From Artemisia argyi (taxonomy: Eukaryota; Streptophyta; Magnoliopsida; Asterales; Asteraceae): 64,000 nt of DNA. Positions 35,454 through 47,922 of this stretch are shown here, piece after piece (the first letter of the stretch is position 1; the number at the start of each line of letters is the position of its first letter). A model generated the notes under the pieces. It saw only the letters and a program-made list of their open reading frames with translations, did not search any database and had not been told where the DNA came from. The translations under genes were made by a program, and so were the position numbers. Where the stretch lies: positions 113,761,042 through 113,825,041 of the forward strand of contig CM060704.1 of the NCBI GenBank assembly GCA_030686995.1, read 5' to 3'.

Positions 35454-36857
35454 TGATACGTGGGAATCGCACCAGGCTTTACCTCTCAAGGGATCTTGAG
35501 AAGCTTACAACCCCCACCAGGCAGTGAACCTGATCGTTGTAGTATAGTATAGTGACAAGTACCGGGGGATTGATCGTTCAGCTAGGAATAGTGTCGCTAG
35601 GATTAGAAAACCTAAATACTAGTTCTAAAGGTGAGGGATGATTATTTTTGTATTTTTATATTTTTTAGAAAGCAAGTAAAAATCTCGGGTTTGAAGGATT
35701 TGGGCGGAATTAGTTGCTAGTCAACTAACCCAATACTAAAGATGCAATAAAAATAAAATACTAAAAATGAAAATAAACTAAATTAACTAAGGTTGTGAGC
35801 AATAAGTGGAGAAAATGTGTTTACTTAGATTTCACTACTCCCTAGACATCTTTTACACGTTAATTACTTGTTATAGTTGCATGGATGACGGATCGTATTC
35901 CTTAATATCATTTATGGGGTGGCGCACTTAACTCCCCAATTCTATGAGCTCTTATCTCCTCCTATACCATGCCCAGCACAACCATAGGGATTATAAACAG
36001 TGGCTCATGCATTAAATACAACCAATAAAGACCTAGTGCACATCGGTTCATGTTTCTTAAGACGTTCAAGCATGTTACCATTTGGAGATCTGCCAGTTTT
36101 CTTAAGCCTGACATATAATTCATTCATCCAATACAATTATAAACAAGTAATCAACACATAATTAACATCTAGGTTTCATTAGATCCAAGCAAACACAAGA
36201 TAGATCTAGCCTAGCATGATGGAATTAAGACAAGAACAAGATATAGACAACCAACACATAGACATATTGATTGAATTAAAAGAACACTTATCTCAATTAC
36301 ACATGAAAGGTATCAAGGGCTTAGAACCCTTGAAAAACCTGTAAAATTCGCACCAAGTTCATACTTAGGGTTTCTCCAAAACTTTCTCTCTTTTTAATGT
36401 GAAAATTAGAAAACTATATATAGGAAATAGGGTCTGACGGCGTCAAGACCAAATAGGTGATGCCGTCACCTCGCCGCCAAAACTCTTCTCGGACTGCCTT
36501 GATCTACTTTTGACGCCGTCATGTATTATGCATTTCCAGGCCGTCATGCATTTTACTCTTGACGCCCTACTTCGTGAAGCCGTCAAATCTGTACTAGATC
36601 GTCATGGAAATTGCTCTTGACGCCGTCAGGAATTCCTTCTTGACGCCGTCACTTACTGTTTCCAGCAAGGAAAATTAAGACTTTGGCGTTTTCTTCACTT
36701 TTATGCTCCAAAAACGTCCGAATTGCTTCCTTTTCCAGATTTCACTCCCAAAGTACCTAAAATCACAAAAGGAACGATTTAGGGCAATATTTGATCAAAT
36801 AAGTTCAATTTCGGGCTTAAATGACCCCCTAAAAGTGGTTCATTTTTCGCCTCATCA
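35454..36857 (-). mobile_element. Solo LTR H of the B family, 1,404 bp
   Basis: TGATACGTGGG..CGCCTCATCA with perfect TSD GTGAT (35449-35453 and 36858-36862). On the minus strand the LTR starts TGATGAGGCGAAAA and ends CCCACGTATCA. No internal region remains, so it is a product of LTR-LTR recombination. It is the complete reference copy for the B family in this window. A TATA-like TATATATA lies at 36415-36422 (minus), with palindromic TGACG boxes upstream. Confidence 0.95.
36435..36651 (-). promoter_or_regulatory. Cluster of palindromic TGACG boxes in U3 of solo LTR H
   Basis: Perfect TGACGGCGTCA or TGACGCCGTCA at 36435-36445, 36511-36521, 36618-36628 and 36641-36651, with several partial copies between. 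TGACG is the core of the as-1/TGA bZIP site. Reading on the minus strand the cluster lies just upstream of the TATA-like box. Binding is inferred only. Confidence 0.6.
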
Positions 36858-37039
36858 GTGATGCTTTGAACCCGAAAACAAAAATATGCTCTTTCCTATG
36901 TGCCAAACTCTTTCGTATATCTATGCACATATTGAGGGGGAGCAAAATCGTTTGTGTAAAAGGATCCTTGCATCTCATATGAGTGCATATCAGTCTTGAC
37001 TCATGAATTGACGAAACACAATTGTCCTAAATTGAAAGG

Positions 37040-37234
37040 ACTAGTCCTGGACGGGTAATAACTTCAAGCTGGTTTAACCAGTGATGTAAGCGTGTCTCGA
37101 AGAGGACTAGTTTAAGTAGAATGTACCATTTCGAGAAACCTTGGGTGAATCTGATCGGGCCGGGTAATAACTTCAAGCTTGTTTAACTAGTGATGTAAGC
37201 GTGTCTCGAATGCCCGGTCATGTTCACTCAAGGT
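37040..37234 (+). repeat. Twin 50-bp repeats each enclosed by an inverted-repeat stem
   Basis: Cores 37052-37101 and 37161-37210 agree at 48 of 50 positions (CGGGTAATAACTTCAAGC..GTGTCTCGAA). Core 1 is enclosed by ACTAGTCCT / AGGACTAGT (37040-37048, 37103-37111). Core 2 is enclosed by GATCGGGC / GCCCGGTC (37153-37160, 37212-37219) and an outer ACCTTGGGTGAA / TTCACTCAAGGT (37138-37149, 37223-37234). The stems differ in sequence but each is self-complementary. Confidence 0.75.
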
Positions 37235-38770
37235 AGATTAATTCAAAAGTGCAACTCTTCCCGACATGTGCAAATTTTCAAATCAATACTTATGAGCACA
37301 TGTTAAGGGGGAGCATTTGAAAATGACAAAACTCTCAATGTGTTAACAAAATGTGTTTATTAATCATAAACACATTGAGAGAATTTTCAATGATTTGGTG
37401 TATGGCAACATAGGATAGTCATGAAGTTATAAGGTGGCTAAGGTTAGGGAAACCGTCCTATGATTCGCCAGAGCTGGAGGGATCTACCCATGGACAATAC
37501 CAAATAGATAGTATTAGAAAGTTCGTAGGTATGATTATGAAAAAAAGGAGAAATGTGAGAATGGAGAAAGAAGGGGTTGAAGAATTAAAAAGAAATGAAA
37601 TGAGAAAGGGTGAAAAGAAATAGCCCTCCAATTATTCAACCTTAGGGCAGAAACCGGGTTCAATTCATAATCTACCGATGGTTGCTAAGGCGACATCGGT
37701 ATTGAAGACAAGACGTCATGGACCCAGTGACACAATGCACTAAACCTTCTAGACACTCAAATTCTCTTAAAAGAACTTGTTTCATTCTCACGAGGAACCG
37801 GTGTAATCTATTGACTTATCTCTTAGAGATAGTTGATATTGAAGCCGGAGACCTCTCCCTAATCTCCGCATAGGAAAACCAAATGCACTTATTGAGTCTA
37901 GAGCCTCGAGATGCATAAAAAGATCTCATAGGAACACGTGTTACCTCTACCCTGGTTGTTCAACATTAAGGACACCAGTGGTAAAACTATGAGTCCTACG
38001 CAGATCTTAGCAATCTGCCAGAACATTTATGAGGGATGTTGCTTTAGTATCTCCCAGTGATTGAATGGAAATTCCTGCCAGGGTCAACATCAATCAGCCC
38101 TGAAAGCAGGTCATTTAGGTAATTCCTTGTGGATTACGCTTAGTGGTCGCAGCGGTTACCAATGGTCTACAGTCGTGGAGAGTACTCTAGCGACTCACCC
38201 AGTCGTTGATTTACTTAGGTAGATAGTGTAAATCCTCACGGGGGTTTGCCGATTGGGAACGGTCTTGGTAAGGATTAGAAGGAGTCATCACACTATGCTG
38301 TTGACAATCTCTATTTCCAAACCTATAAGTACCGGATGATTTGTTGCTAACTGTCTACTTGCAGGAATTTCTGATGGTTGCGGTTGATTGCTGAAAAGAT
38401 GCTGATCCATCAACACATGCTCACACTTCAACTTCACAATCTAAGAAATCATGATCATTGATTGGGCTTCATTTATGCTTCCACAACTCTGATGCAGAAG
38501 ATCATGATCCAGAAAAGTGTGAGCATGCCAACACAAAGATGTTCAAATCACATGGAGACATTACTACTCAAAGATGACTTGCAGATACTCATTTGGATGA
38601 TGAACTCGAAGTAATGCCAAAGATCATCCAACTCATTGAACAAGTCATCTAGAGCCTGCTGCTAAATGTACAAAGACATGTTTGAAGAATCAAAGTCTAC
38701 GAGCTACAAGATTTCATGCATGCAAGAATTCAGTACTTATCTTCTGGGGTGACCTCCCTTAGGGGGAGAT

Positions 38771-39164
38771 TGTTAGGAATACGATTATTCAGTTAAAGAC
38801 TCGGTCACCCCAAGTATTGCTAAGCATTACGTAGCTCGTAGAATTATCCTTATTATAGTTAGTATGTAGTTTATTAGTAGTTAAATATGTAAATAGTATT
38901 CGTAGAGTGGGTCGGGTCTTTACCCTCTGTCAGCTCACTCTACAGCTCGTTTCATGGAACACCTAGTATTGTAGTATAAATACCCTCTCCCACCCAAGGG
39001 AGAGGGTTGGAACTTTCATACTTTCAATCTAATATTCACTAGTTTCTCTCACTAAAAGGCTCCCAACTCTCTACTCTTTCTCTCTCTAACTTTTTACTTC
39101 TTTTCTTCATATTCGATCCATTATACACAAAACCATACGTGTTTAAGATTATGAGTATCCTACA
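38771..39164 (+). repeat. Element F 3' LTR
   Basis: 394 bp, about 7 differences from the 5' LTR, followed by TSD GGGGG at 39165-39169. Confidence 0.95.
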
Positions 39165-39169
39165 GGGGG

Positions 39170-39195
39170 TGTTACAGATTGGCATCAGAGACATA
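39170..39195 (+). other. End of C 5' LTR (7 bp) and Met-type primer binding site of element C
   Basis: TGTTACA (39170-39176) completes C's LTR after the F insertion. GATTGGCATCAGAGAC follows as primer site, the same type as in element G. Confidence 0.85.
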
Positions 39196-39424
39196 GTTAT
39201 AGAGAACCAAATGTTTTCAAACATTGAACTATAACCACACTTTCAAATAAAGTAAATTTACACCATACTATTTTTCACCCGCCGTGCCTGCTTGCTACCA
39301 TACTCAGTAAGTCAATCATTAAGTTTATGATACTTTAATCTTGGTATATTAGAATTTTACGTTCTTTGACGATAATAAATTATTATTCTTCACTATCTAC
39401 AAATTATTACAGTATTATTTCAAT

Positions 39425-40216
39425 ATGAGTATATCAGACTCCGATTCTAAGATTTCCGTCGCATCTGTTACGTCGCTTGTTTTTCGTCCTACCTTAGTAC
39501 CTGACGCTGTTTCCCAAGAAACAGATTCATTCGAGCAAGATGAAGTTGTAGCAATGCCTGAAAATCCCGATGTATTGGCTTTACCAATACATATACCATT
39601 ACCGCATCATGAATTTGATTCATATGCACCCGATCACCTATTTGATCTTTTTAGCCAAACTTATCCATATACTTTTCACCATAGAGAACAAATTCCTGAA
39701 GAAGATATACCCGCATCCAGCCGACTTCGTATTTCCGACTCTACTCATCCACTTTCACCATCATTACCATATCCTCCTGGTTTCACTCCCCCAGCTCATA
39801 TCTATGAAACTGGCGAGAGTGCTAGGATGGAAATTATCCCTACTCTTTCACCTTCTGTAGTAGTGACGCGTTTGGAGCATCACGAAGAGCAGATAGACAC
39901 GCTTCTTTAGATGATTGACTATTCATCATTTGACCATTCGGATACTATCAGCAATACCTTACATAATCTTATAGTTAATAGGATAGAGTTGCAGCAGGGT
40001 TTTGGCTCAGATACATTCAGATATCTCCGAGACACGCTCTTTTGCGATATCATTGCAAAGAGAGGGACAGAACCGTACTTGGGAAGCCCAGCTAGCACAT
40101 TGAAGAGCAGATACATTGGAAAACCTAGTAGGAGATATGCAGATTCAACACCATACCGAGATGCAGGATCTCCGAACTCAGATTTTAGAGATGAGAGGAC
40201 ATGTGGACGGACCTAA
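39425..40216 (+). pseudogene. Accessory ORF upstream of gag in element C (one in-frame stop)
   Basis: The start ATG at 39425 (MSISDSDSK) lies about 250 bp after the primer site. The frame is interrupted by TAG at 39908-39910 and then runs to 40216. It is Pro-rich and acidic in the first half, with YETGESARMEI and HEEQIDTLL corresponding to VGESSRA and a Gln/Glu coiled-coil part in element G's ORF at 23281. Same position, same order of features, low sequence identity. Function unknown. The next about 360 bp (40217-40580) hold no gene. Confidence 0.6.
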
Positions 40217-40580
40217 CCATTAGAGGCAGTTAGTATTTGTATAAGTAATGAGGCATCTAAGCCTGCCGCATGTGGCAATTAATAAAGAATCTTGTATCGT
40301 TTTGTTATGAAAACTCAACTGATCAAGTTATTAATGTTATGTTGTTGGTTGTGATATTACTATATACAAATGTTAATTTATGCTTATGGTTGTTCATGTG
40401 TATTAATAATGCATCTAACATATCGGAATAATTATGATTGTTGTATCGAAATAAAAACTACATATGGTGCCTAATTATTGTTAGAACTCATAAATATTCA
40501 TTTCCCTACTTCTCAAGATCATTTAAACAAAATTATTGTTTAAATTCTAAAGCTATATTTTTGGTGTTATCAATAGCAAT

Positions 40581-43500
40581 ATGGAGCATGCAAGTAGTGA
40601 AAATTCCAACCCTGAAGTGATCATGACACCTACTGAAGTTCAAAGGATGATTGCCAAGGGTATATCTGCAGCTCATGAAGCTGATCGCATGAATAACATC
40701 AATGGAGCAAACCATGAAGCTAATACATCTACTCATCGTAAATGTACTTACAAAGACTTCATGACTTGCAAGCCAACTAATTTCAAGGGAATAAAAGGAG
40801 TTACAGAAATGGCCCATTAGTTTGAGCATACTGAAACAGTCTTCAAGAGGAGCGACTGTTATGAAGGTAGCAAAGTTACATTTGCTACAGGAGCTCTTCA
40901 GGGAGAAGCACTATCGTGGTGGAATACTACCGCAAATGCTATGGGTCAGGATGAAGCTTTCAAACTCTCCTGGAATGAGTTGAAGAATAAGATGCTTAAG
41001 AAGTATTGTCCCAGGATAGAGATCAGAAAACTAGAGGATGAATTTCATCAGCTAGTAGTAAAGTACAATGATCTGAAGACATATGATAGAAAATTTCTGG
41101 AATTGTCGGTGTTATGCCCAACAATAGTACCAGACGTTGAAAAAGCATTGGAGAAATATGTGGAAGGACTGCCACCAACCATTGAAGGGGATGTTACCTC
41201 ATCGAACCCCCAGACGGTAGAAGAAGCAATGGGACTTGCACAGAGATTGTTGACCCGAGTGATCAAAAGAGGTTCTACCTCCACGATCAATGAACATACG
41301 AGGAGTGCTGATAACCGTGGAAACAACAATAGCAACAACCGAAACTACAACAACAACTACAATGGTAACAGGAGCTACAACAACAACAATCAAGGCAACA
41401 AGCGCAACTGAGATCAACAACAGAACCGCAATAACCATCACCAGCGGCATAATCGTCGACAAGAAGCTGCCAGAGCTTATGCAGCAGTGCCCGCAGAAAG
41501 TAAAGGTTATGGTGGAACTCTACCCCCATGTAACAAGTGTAACATGCATCATACCGGATCATGTAAGGCTACTTGTGGCAACTGCAGAAGAATTGGACAC
41601 ATGACTAAGGACTGTCGAGCAACTAGAGCCAACACACAACCGATAGCAATAAAGTGCCATGGTTGTGGTGAAGTTGGACATTACAGAACTCACTGTCAGA
41701 AGAACGCCAATAATGTTGCCATAGGAAGAGCATATGTACTCGGGGATGGAAACATAACTCAGAATCCTGATGTTGTTACGGGTATGTTCGTATTAAATCA
41801 ACAAGATGCTAAGATATTATTTGATTCTGGAGCAGATAAAAGTTTTGTGTCTACTTCGTTTGCTTCAATTCTAAATATTACTCCCATAGAACTAGATACT
41901 ACCTACGAAATAGAAATAGCAAATGGAAATATCCTAAGTACCAATACCCTAATCAAAAATTGCACCTTAACTTTTCTAAGTAAATCTCTCCCCATTGACC
42001 TCATGCCCATCCAACTGGGAAGTTTTGATGTCATCATTGGCATGGATTGGTTATCTAAATACCATGCCAGAATAATTTGTGACGAGAAAGTCATTCAAAT
42101 TCCATTCAATGATGAAACCTTAATCATCCAAGGTGATAAACCTAAAACCTCGTTCAATATTATCTCGTACGCCAAGACGATGAAATACATAAGCAAAGGA
42201 TGCCATGTATTCCAAATTCAAGTAACGGGAGGAGAAGAAAAAGAAAAGAAGAAACAACTTGATGAAGTGCCAGTTGTAAAAGAATTTTCTGAAGTATTTC
42301 CTGAAGACTTGCCCGGAATTCCACCAACCCGACAAGTAGAATTTCGCATCGATTTAGTGCCTGGAGCTGCACCAGTTGCAAAAGCACCATATCGATTAGC
42401 ACCCTCAGAAATGAAAGAATTATCTAAACAGTTGAAAGAACTATCAGATAAAGGATTCATCCAACCAAGCTCATCCCCTTGGGGAGCACCAATCCTATTC
42501 GTTAAAAAGAAAGATGGAACGTTCTGAATGTGTATCGATTACAGAGTTGAACAAACTCACGGTGAAGAATCGATATCCATTACCAAGGATCGATGATCTA
42601 TTTGACCAATTACAAGGATCTAGTGTTTACTCAAAAATCGATCTAGGATCAGGATATCATCAATTAAGAGTCAGGGATGAAGACATTCCCAAGACAGCTT
42701 TTCGAACACGGTACGGACATTATGAATTTCAAGTAATGCCATTTGGTCTGACCAACGCACCAGCAGTGTTCATGGATTTAATGAACCGAGTATGCAAACC
42801 ATACTTGGATAAATTCGTTATTGTGTTCATTGATGACATCTTAATCTACTCGCGCAATAAAGAAGAGCATGCTGAACACTTAAGGATTATTTTGGAGTTA
42901 CTTAAGAAAGAAAAGTTGTACGCCAAGTTTTCCAAATGTGATTTTTGGATTTCTACCATTCAATTTTTAGGCCATATCATCAACAACCAAGGTATCCATG
43001 TGGATCCCGCGAAGATAGAAGCAGTTAAAGGATGGACATCACCCACCACTCCAACCAAAATTCGTCAATTTTTAGGTCTCGCGGGTTACTATCAGAGATT
43101 TATAGAAGGTTTCTCAAAGATTGCAAAACCTTTGACGAACTCACCCAAAAAAACAAGAAGTATATCTGGGAAGAGAAGCAAGAGTCAGCATTTCAACTGT
43201 TGAAACAGAAGCTTTGTGAAGCACCAATATTAGCATTACCGGAAGGAAATGAGGACTTTGTTGTGTATTGTGACGCATCTCATCATGGTTTAGGTGTGGT
43301 ACTAATGCAAAGAGACAAGGTCATAGCTTATGCTTCACGACAGCTAAAGAAGAATGAAGAAAATTATACCACTCATGATCTAGAATTAGGAGCAGTAGTT
43401 TTTGCTCTTAAGATATGGAGACATTACCTATACGGTACAAAGTGTACGGTTTTCACCGATCACGAGAGTCTTCAACATATACTGGATCAGAAGGAGCTGA

Positions 43501-45125
43501 ACATGAGACAACGCAGATGGTTGGAATTACTCAACGACTATGACTGTGAAATTCGTTACCACCCTGGTAAAGCGAAAGTCGTAGCCGACGCGTTGAACAG
43601 AAAAGACAGAATTAAACCTCTTAGAGTTCGATATCTAGGAATGACAATTCATTCGCCACTTCCAGCTCAAATCATCAAAGCTCAAACAGGAGCTCTCCAA
43701 GAAGAAAACCGGCAATATGAAAAAATTGACAGAAGGTCAAACAATGAAGAGAAGATTGACAGAATGCCAAATAATGAAAAAGAATTTGTAAGAAGAGATG
43801 ATGGAATGTTATGTTTTAAGGAAAGATATTGGATTCCTCTCTTTGGAGGTATTCGAGACCTTATCATGCATGAATCTCATAAATCCAAATATTCTATCCA
43901 TCCCGGTTCCAATAAAATGTATCAAGATCTTAAGAAGATTTATTGGTGGCCAAATATGAAAGCTGATATCGCAGAGTATGTTGGTAAATGTTTAACATGT
44001 TCTAGAGTAAAGGCAGAGACTCAGAAACCATCAGGATTACTCGTGCAACCAGAAATACCGGTCTGGAAATGGGAACGAATCACCATGGATTTTATTACCA
44101 AATTACCAAGGACTTCGACCGGGTTAGACACAATCTAGGTTATCATCAATCGATTAACCAAGTCTGCACATTTTCTACCTATCAAGGAGACTGACGAGAT
44201 GGAAACACTCGCTCAGTTGTATTTTAAGGAAATTGTGATCAGACATGGAGTTCCAATATCCATTATTTCTGATAGAGATAGCCGATTCACCTCATGATTT
44301 TGGGAATCTCTACAGAAATCTATTGGTACTCGTTTAGATATGAGCATCGCTTATCATCCGCAAACCGATGGACAAAGTGAAAGAACAATCCAAACCTTGG
44401 AAGATATGCTCCGAGCATGTGTAATTGATTTCGGAAAAGGTTGGGATAAACACTTGCCATTAGTTGAATTCTCTTACAATAACAGCTATCATGCCAGCAT
44501 AAAAGCTGCACCTTTCGAGGCACTTTACGGAAGAAAGTGTAGATCACCAGTCTGTTGGAAAGAAGTTGGTGATATGCAACTCACCGGACCAGAGCTAATA
44601 CATGACACGACCGAGAAGATAGTCCAAATCAAGCAACGCTTACAAGCTGCTCATGACAGACAGAAGAGTGATGCTGAAGTCAGGAGAAAGCCTATGGAAT
44701 TTCAAGTAGGAGACAGAGTCATGTTAAAAGTTTCTCCCTGGAAGGGAATGATCCGTTTTGGAAGACGTGGAAAGTTAAATCCAAGTTACATTAGACCTTT
44801 CAAAATTCTGGAGAGAATTGGTCCAGTTGCTTATAAGTTAGAACTTCCGGAAGAACTCAGTAGGGTACATCCTAAGATTCACGTATCACAACTCAAGAAA
44901 TGTTTGTCTGACGAAACTCTCGTCATTCCACTAAAGGAGATTAGATTGGACGACAAACTAGTGTTCATAGAAGAGCCTGTGGAAATAATGGATAGAGAAA
45001 AAAAACAACTCAAACAGAATCGTATCCCCATTGTAAAAGTTAGATGGGACTCAAAGCGAGGACCAACTTACACATGGGAACGAGAAGATAGATTCCGTGA
45101 GAAATATCCACATTTATTTTCATAG
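40581..45125 (+). pseudogene. Element C gag-pol polyprotein (five stops, two frameshifts)
   Basis: Domains in order: gag (40700-41280), Asn-rich linker, two CCHC knuckles ([28 protein letters not shown]; about 41574-41700), protease FDSGADKS (about 41820), RT with FIDD at 42826-42837, RNase H ([10 protein letters not shown], about 43268), integrase zinc domain (about 43870-44010), DDE core with the Glu of GQSER intact (about 44370), and [10 protein letters not shown]..chromodomain-like C-terminus ending REKYPHLFS at 45125. Stops: TAG 40818 (Trp), TGA 41409, TGA 42525, TAG 44136 (Trp), TGA 44295. Frame loss: 2 bp near 42543 (YREL) and 1 bp near 43137 (KLTQ), together restoring the original frame. 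All five stops fit C-to-T or G-to-A changes. Confidence 0.92.
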
Positions 45126-45189
45126 ATCACACTTGTTAGATTTCTTAAAATTGAATTACGGGATGAAATTCAGAATGACAAGTGGGTAC

Positions 45190-47425
45190 TGTAGAACCTT
45201 GTAAAAATTCCTTGTAATTATATCGTTATTAAATAAATAATCTTTCGTTACCGTTACTGATTCCCATTATTTCAAAAAATTTTGAAAAATTTTCTTATTA
45301 TATTAATTAGTCGTTAACACGATATAATATAATTCACGAAATGACGGGACCAATCCTTGACACGTTACTCGAAACCTAAACATTTCATTAATACTAATTT
45401 CATTTCCCTAATCCTAAATAAAAATTTCCTAATTACACATTTAATCCAATCGGGCCCTTAATCTTTTCTTAGCCCAACACCCGATCACTATTCATAAGCC
45501 CAAAGTACAAGCCCAACTCCAAATCATTAAAAATTTCATATGATCGACTTGTATTAGCTCTAAAATGCCTCTCGTACTCTTGATTTTTTCACACGACTCA
45601 TTAATATTTTTTCACCACCTCGTTTATCACCTAGCCAACTATTAGTGTGTCGAATCTCGAGTTCATAGGTCGACTTTTGATATGTTTTTAGAAGGCGAAG
45701 TGTTTGATCAAAATCAAGCCAAATCGATTTATAATAAACTCAATACTTAACCGTTTTGTTTCCCGTTTGTTTCTATAAGTTGCTAGTAACATTCCTAGCA
45801 TGATTTCATGATTAAATGTCAAGAATGATCAGCTATATTCAAGTGGTACACGATTACTCAAATCGTGTATGAAATATATATATGGTCGACATCTAGGTGA
45901 ATCACCAAAGCATGCACCTTATTTCAAGCTCTCACAATTGTTAAAATATGATATAAATTCATCCTATAACCTATTGTTACTGACATGCATAGTGTATTTG
46001 GTTTCCTTGAAAAATATTACACTTACGTGTTATACAAACTCACTATATATACTCCTTGTTCATGCATCCGTTTCTATCAATTATCATACTCTCACAAACT
46101 TCTTTTCTTCCTAAAAATCATCTCTGAAAGTCCTGCAATAACGATACTCACATTTGGAAGCAAGAAATAAGAATCGGGTTTGAATTATACGATTATTATT
46201 TTGGGTTATAGTCGAACGTAATTGTTTCTCGTATTTCATTCTTCCACTCTCGACTCTCTACCACCCTAGAGGTGTTGTAAGATGTTTCAACCTCATTTCA
46301 ATTCAAGTTTCACGTCTAAAATGTTTCATGCATCATGTATATATTTTATCGATCGTATATAAGCTTCATATATAATTTTTACGTATATATTTACATATAG
46401 TACACGACATGTGACTAGCCTCTATCTTGGAAGGCCTAGGAGTCACGACACACACATATTTCATGTTAGTTTTTACTTCACATGCATTATACGAACTCAT
46501 TTTGAACCATGCTTAATCGGATGAAAACTATATACACTTAGCAAATTTATTCAAGTCTTTTAAATATATATGAAACGTGCCATACGACCCAAGGAACCAT
46601 CAATTATCTTTAAATATCACGTAACAAGCATACCATATTATTACACGACCTATTAGACCACCTAGCTAGCAAACGATTTCATATATATAACTTGTAAAAA
46701 TAAGTTGATTTCGACACTTAAAAGATACCAAAGTGAATCGCTATTAACGTCGTTTAAAACATATGATTTTAACGTATTGGGCCTAAAAGCCCAATAAGCT
46801 GAAAATAAGCTCTTCTGATAAGCTAGCTTATCTAAACTTTTTGATATTAAAATAGAACATGAAAAATGATATTTTTGATGAGCTCAACTTGTCTCACGAA
46901 GTACGGATTTTAAAACGTTATTGGGCCTTGATTTAAGCTCGTTAAAAGCCCAATTATTGTAAATAAGCACTTTTATCAAATAAACTGTTAAAATAAGCTA
47001 AATATTTATTAAATAAGCCTCGGAAATTTTCATATAATTTTTCTAATCATTTTTGTAACTTTAGACTAAAAATGTAACGCGACGACAACTAGAAGGACTA
47101 AAACTGTAAATATTGGAAAGTGAGGACTAAAACTGTAAAAACAAAACCATAAGGGTAAAAATTGATAATAGATAATATTCTAAGCCTAGGATTGAGTATT
47201 GGACAATTAGAGGACTATAATTGTAATTTATATATATAAAGGACTAACGGTGTAACGCAAACATCGTTAGAGTAAAAATGGTAAAATTGGAAAAAGGACA
47301 AGGACTACATCTATTCTATTTAACATTCTTAGTTATTTTCTATTTTCGTAAATCTTATCTCGTCATATGCATTTAAACTTTCATTTTTATTTATATATAT
47401 TATATAATGTAACGTTAATAATATA
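45190..47425 (+). repeat. Element C 3' LTR, part 1
   Basis: Starts TGTAGAACC after the purine-rich CAAGTGGGTAC. It matches the 5' LTR 11690-13908 at about 98 % in sampled stretches. It is split by element D at ATATA (47421-47425) and continues at 59468. Confidence 0.93.
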
Positions 47426-47810
47426 TGTTGACATAAATAATGCCTAAAAACATTATTAACATATTATCAATACCTCTATGTTTTGATTATTACAAAATAT
47501 AAACTCATAGAACTAAATATTGTGACATAAACAAGTATTTAGTGATTAACATTCTCTTTACATCCAAATCATTTAAGGTATGAATAAACAAAGTGTTTAG
47601 TGCAATTTATGATCAAAGGGAAATTTAATTAAGTATTACAAAGTTTATTTAATTATATAAACATATTATATATTTTTGAAAAACACTTTTGGTAATAAAG
47701 AAAAATGTTTTATTCATACTAAATATATGAATTCAAATTTTTAACCAAAATCAGTTAGTTTTTCACCAAATAAACTTTACCCACAAAAAAACAAAAATTT
47801 TCGCCGTTAC

Positions 47811-47922
47811 AGCTGGGCGGCCCCCTTAATTATAAGGGGCGGTCCCCTTAATTTTAAGGGGGCCGGCCATGATTTAAGGGGACCGGCACGCTCCTGTTGT
47901 CAGATTTTGTTGCCTATAAATA
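47811..47922 (+). promoter_or_regulatory. GC-rich palindromic module and TATA box of element D LTR
   Basis: 47811-47889 holds repeated complementary blocks (GGGCGGCCCCCTTAATTA, AAGGGGCGGTCCCCTTAA, AAGGGGGCCGGCC, AAGGGGACCGGC) in otherwise AT-rich DNA. TATAAATA follows at 47915-47922. The 3' LTR carries the same module at about 55471-55580. It strongly resembles the internal module at 53650-53868. Confidence 0.75.

Larger units (their letters stand above)
34481..38770 (+). other. Element F 3' non-coding region with repeated polypurine tracts
   Basis: No gene supported. GGGGGAG tracts occur at 35104, 35283, 36934, 37305 and immediately before the 3' LTR (38761-38770, the likely functional PPT). 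Multiple PPT-like tracts upstream of the 3' LTR are a described trait of Sireviruses. Solo LTR H (35454-36857) is inserted here, and a pair of structured repeats lies at 37040-37234. Confidence 0.65.
15202..39164 (+). mobile_element. Element F: Ty1/copia element (non-autonomous), inserted in C's 5' LTR
   Basis: It has 394-bp LTRs (15202-15595 and 38771-39164) with ends TGTTAGGA..TCCTACA and TSD GGGGG (15197-15201 and 39165-39169). The LTRs differ at about 7 of 394 positions (1.8 %). Between them are a Met-type primer site, a repeat-rich leader, one long gag ORF, a mutilated pol and a long 3' non-coding region with several GGGGGAG tracts. G and solo LTR H are nested inside. Without those inserts F is about 10.8 kb. 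Confidence 0.93.
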
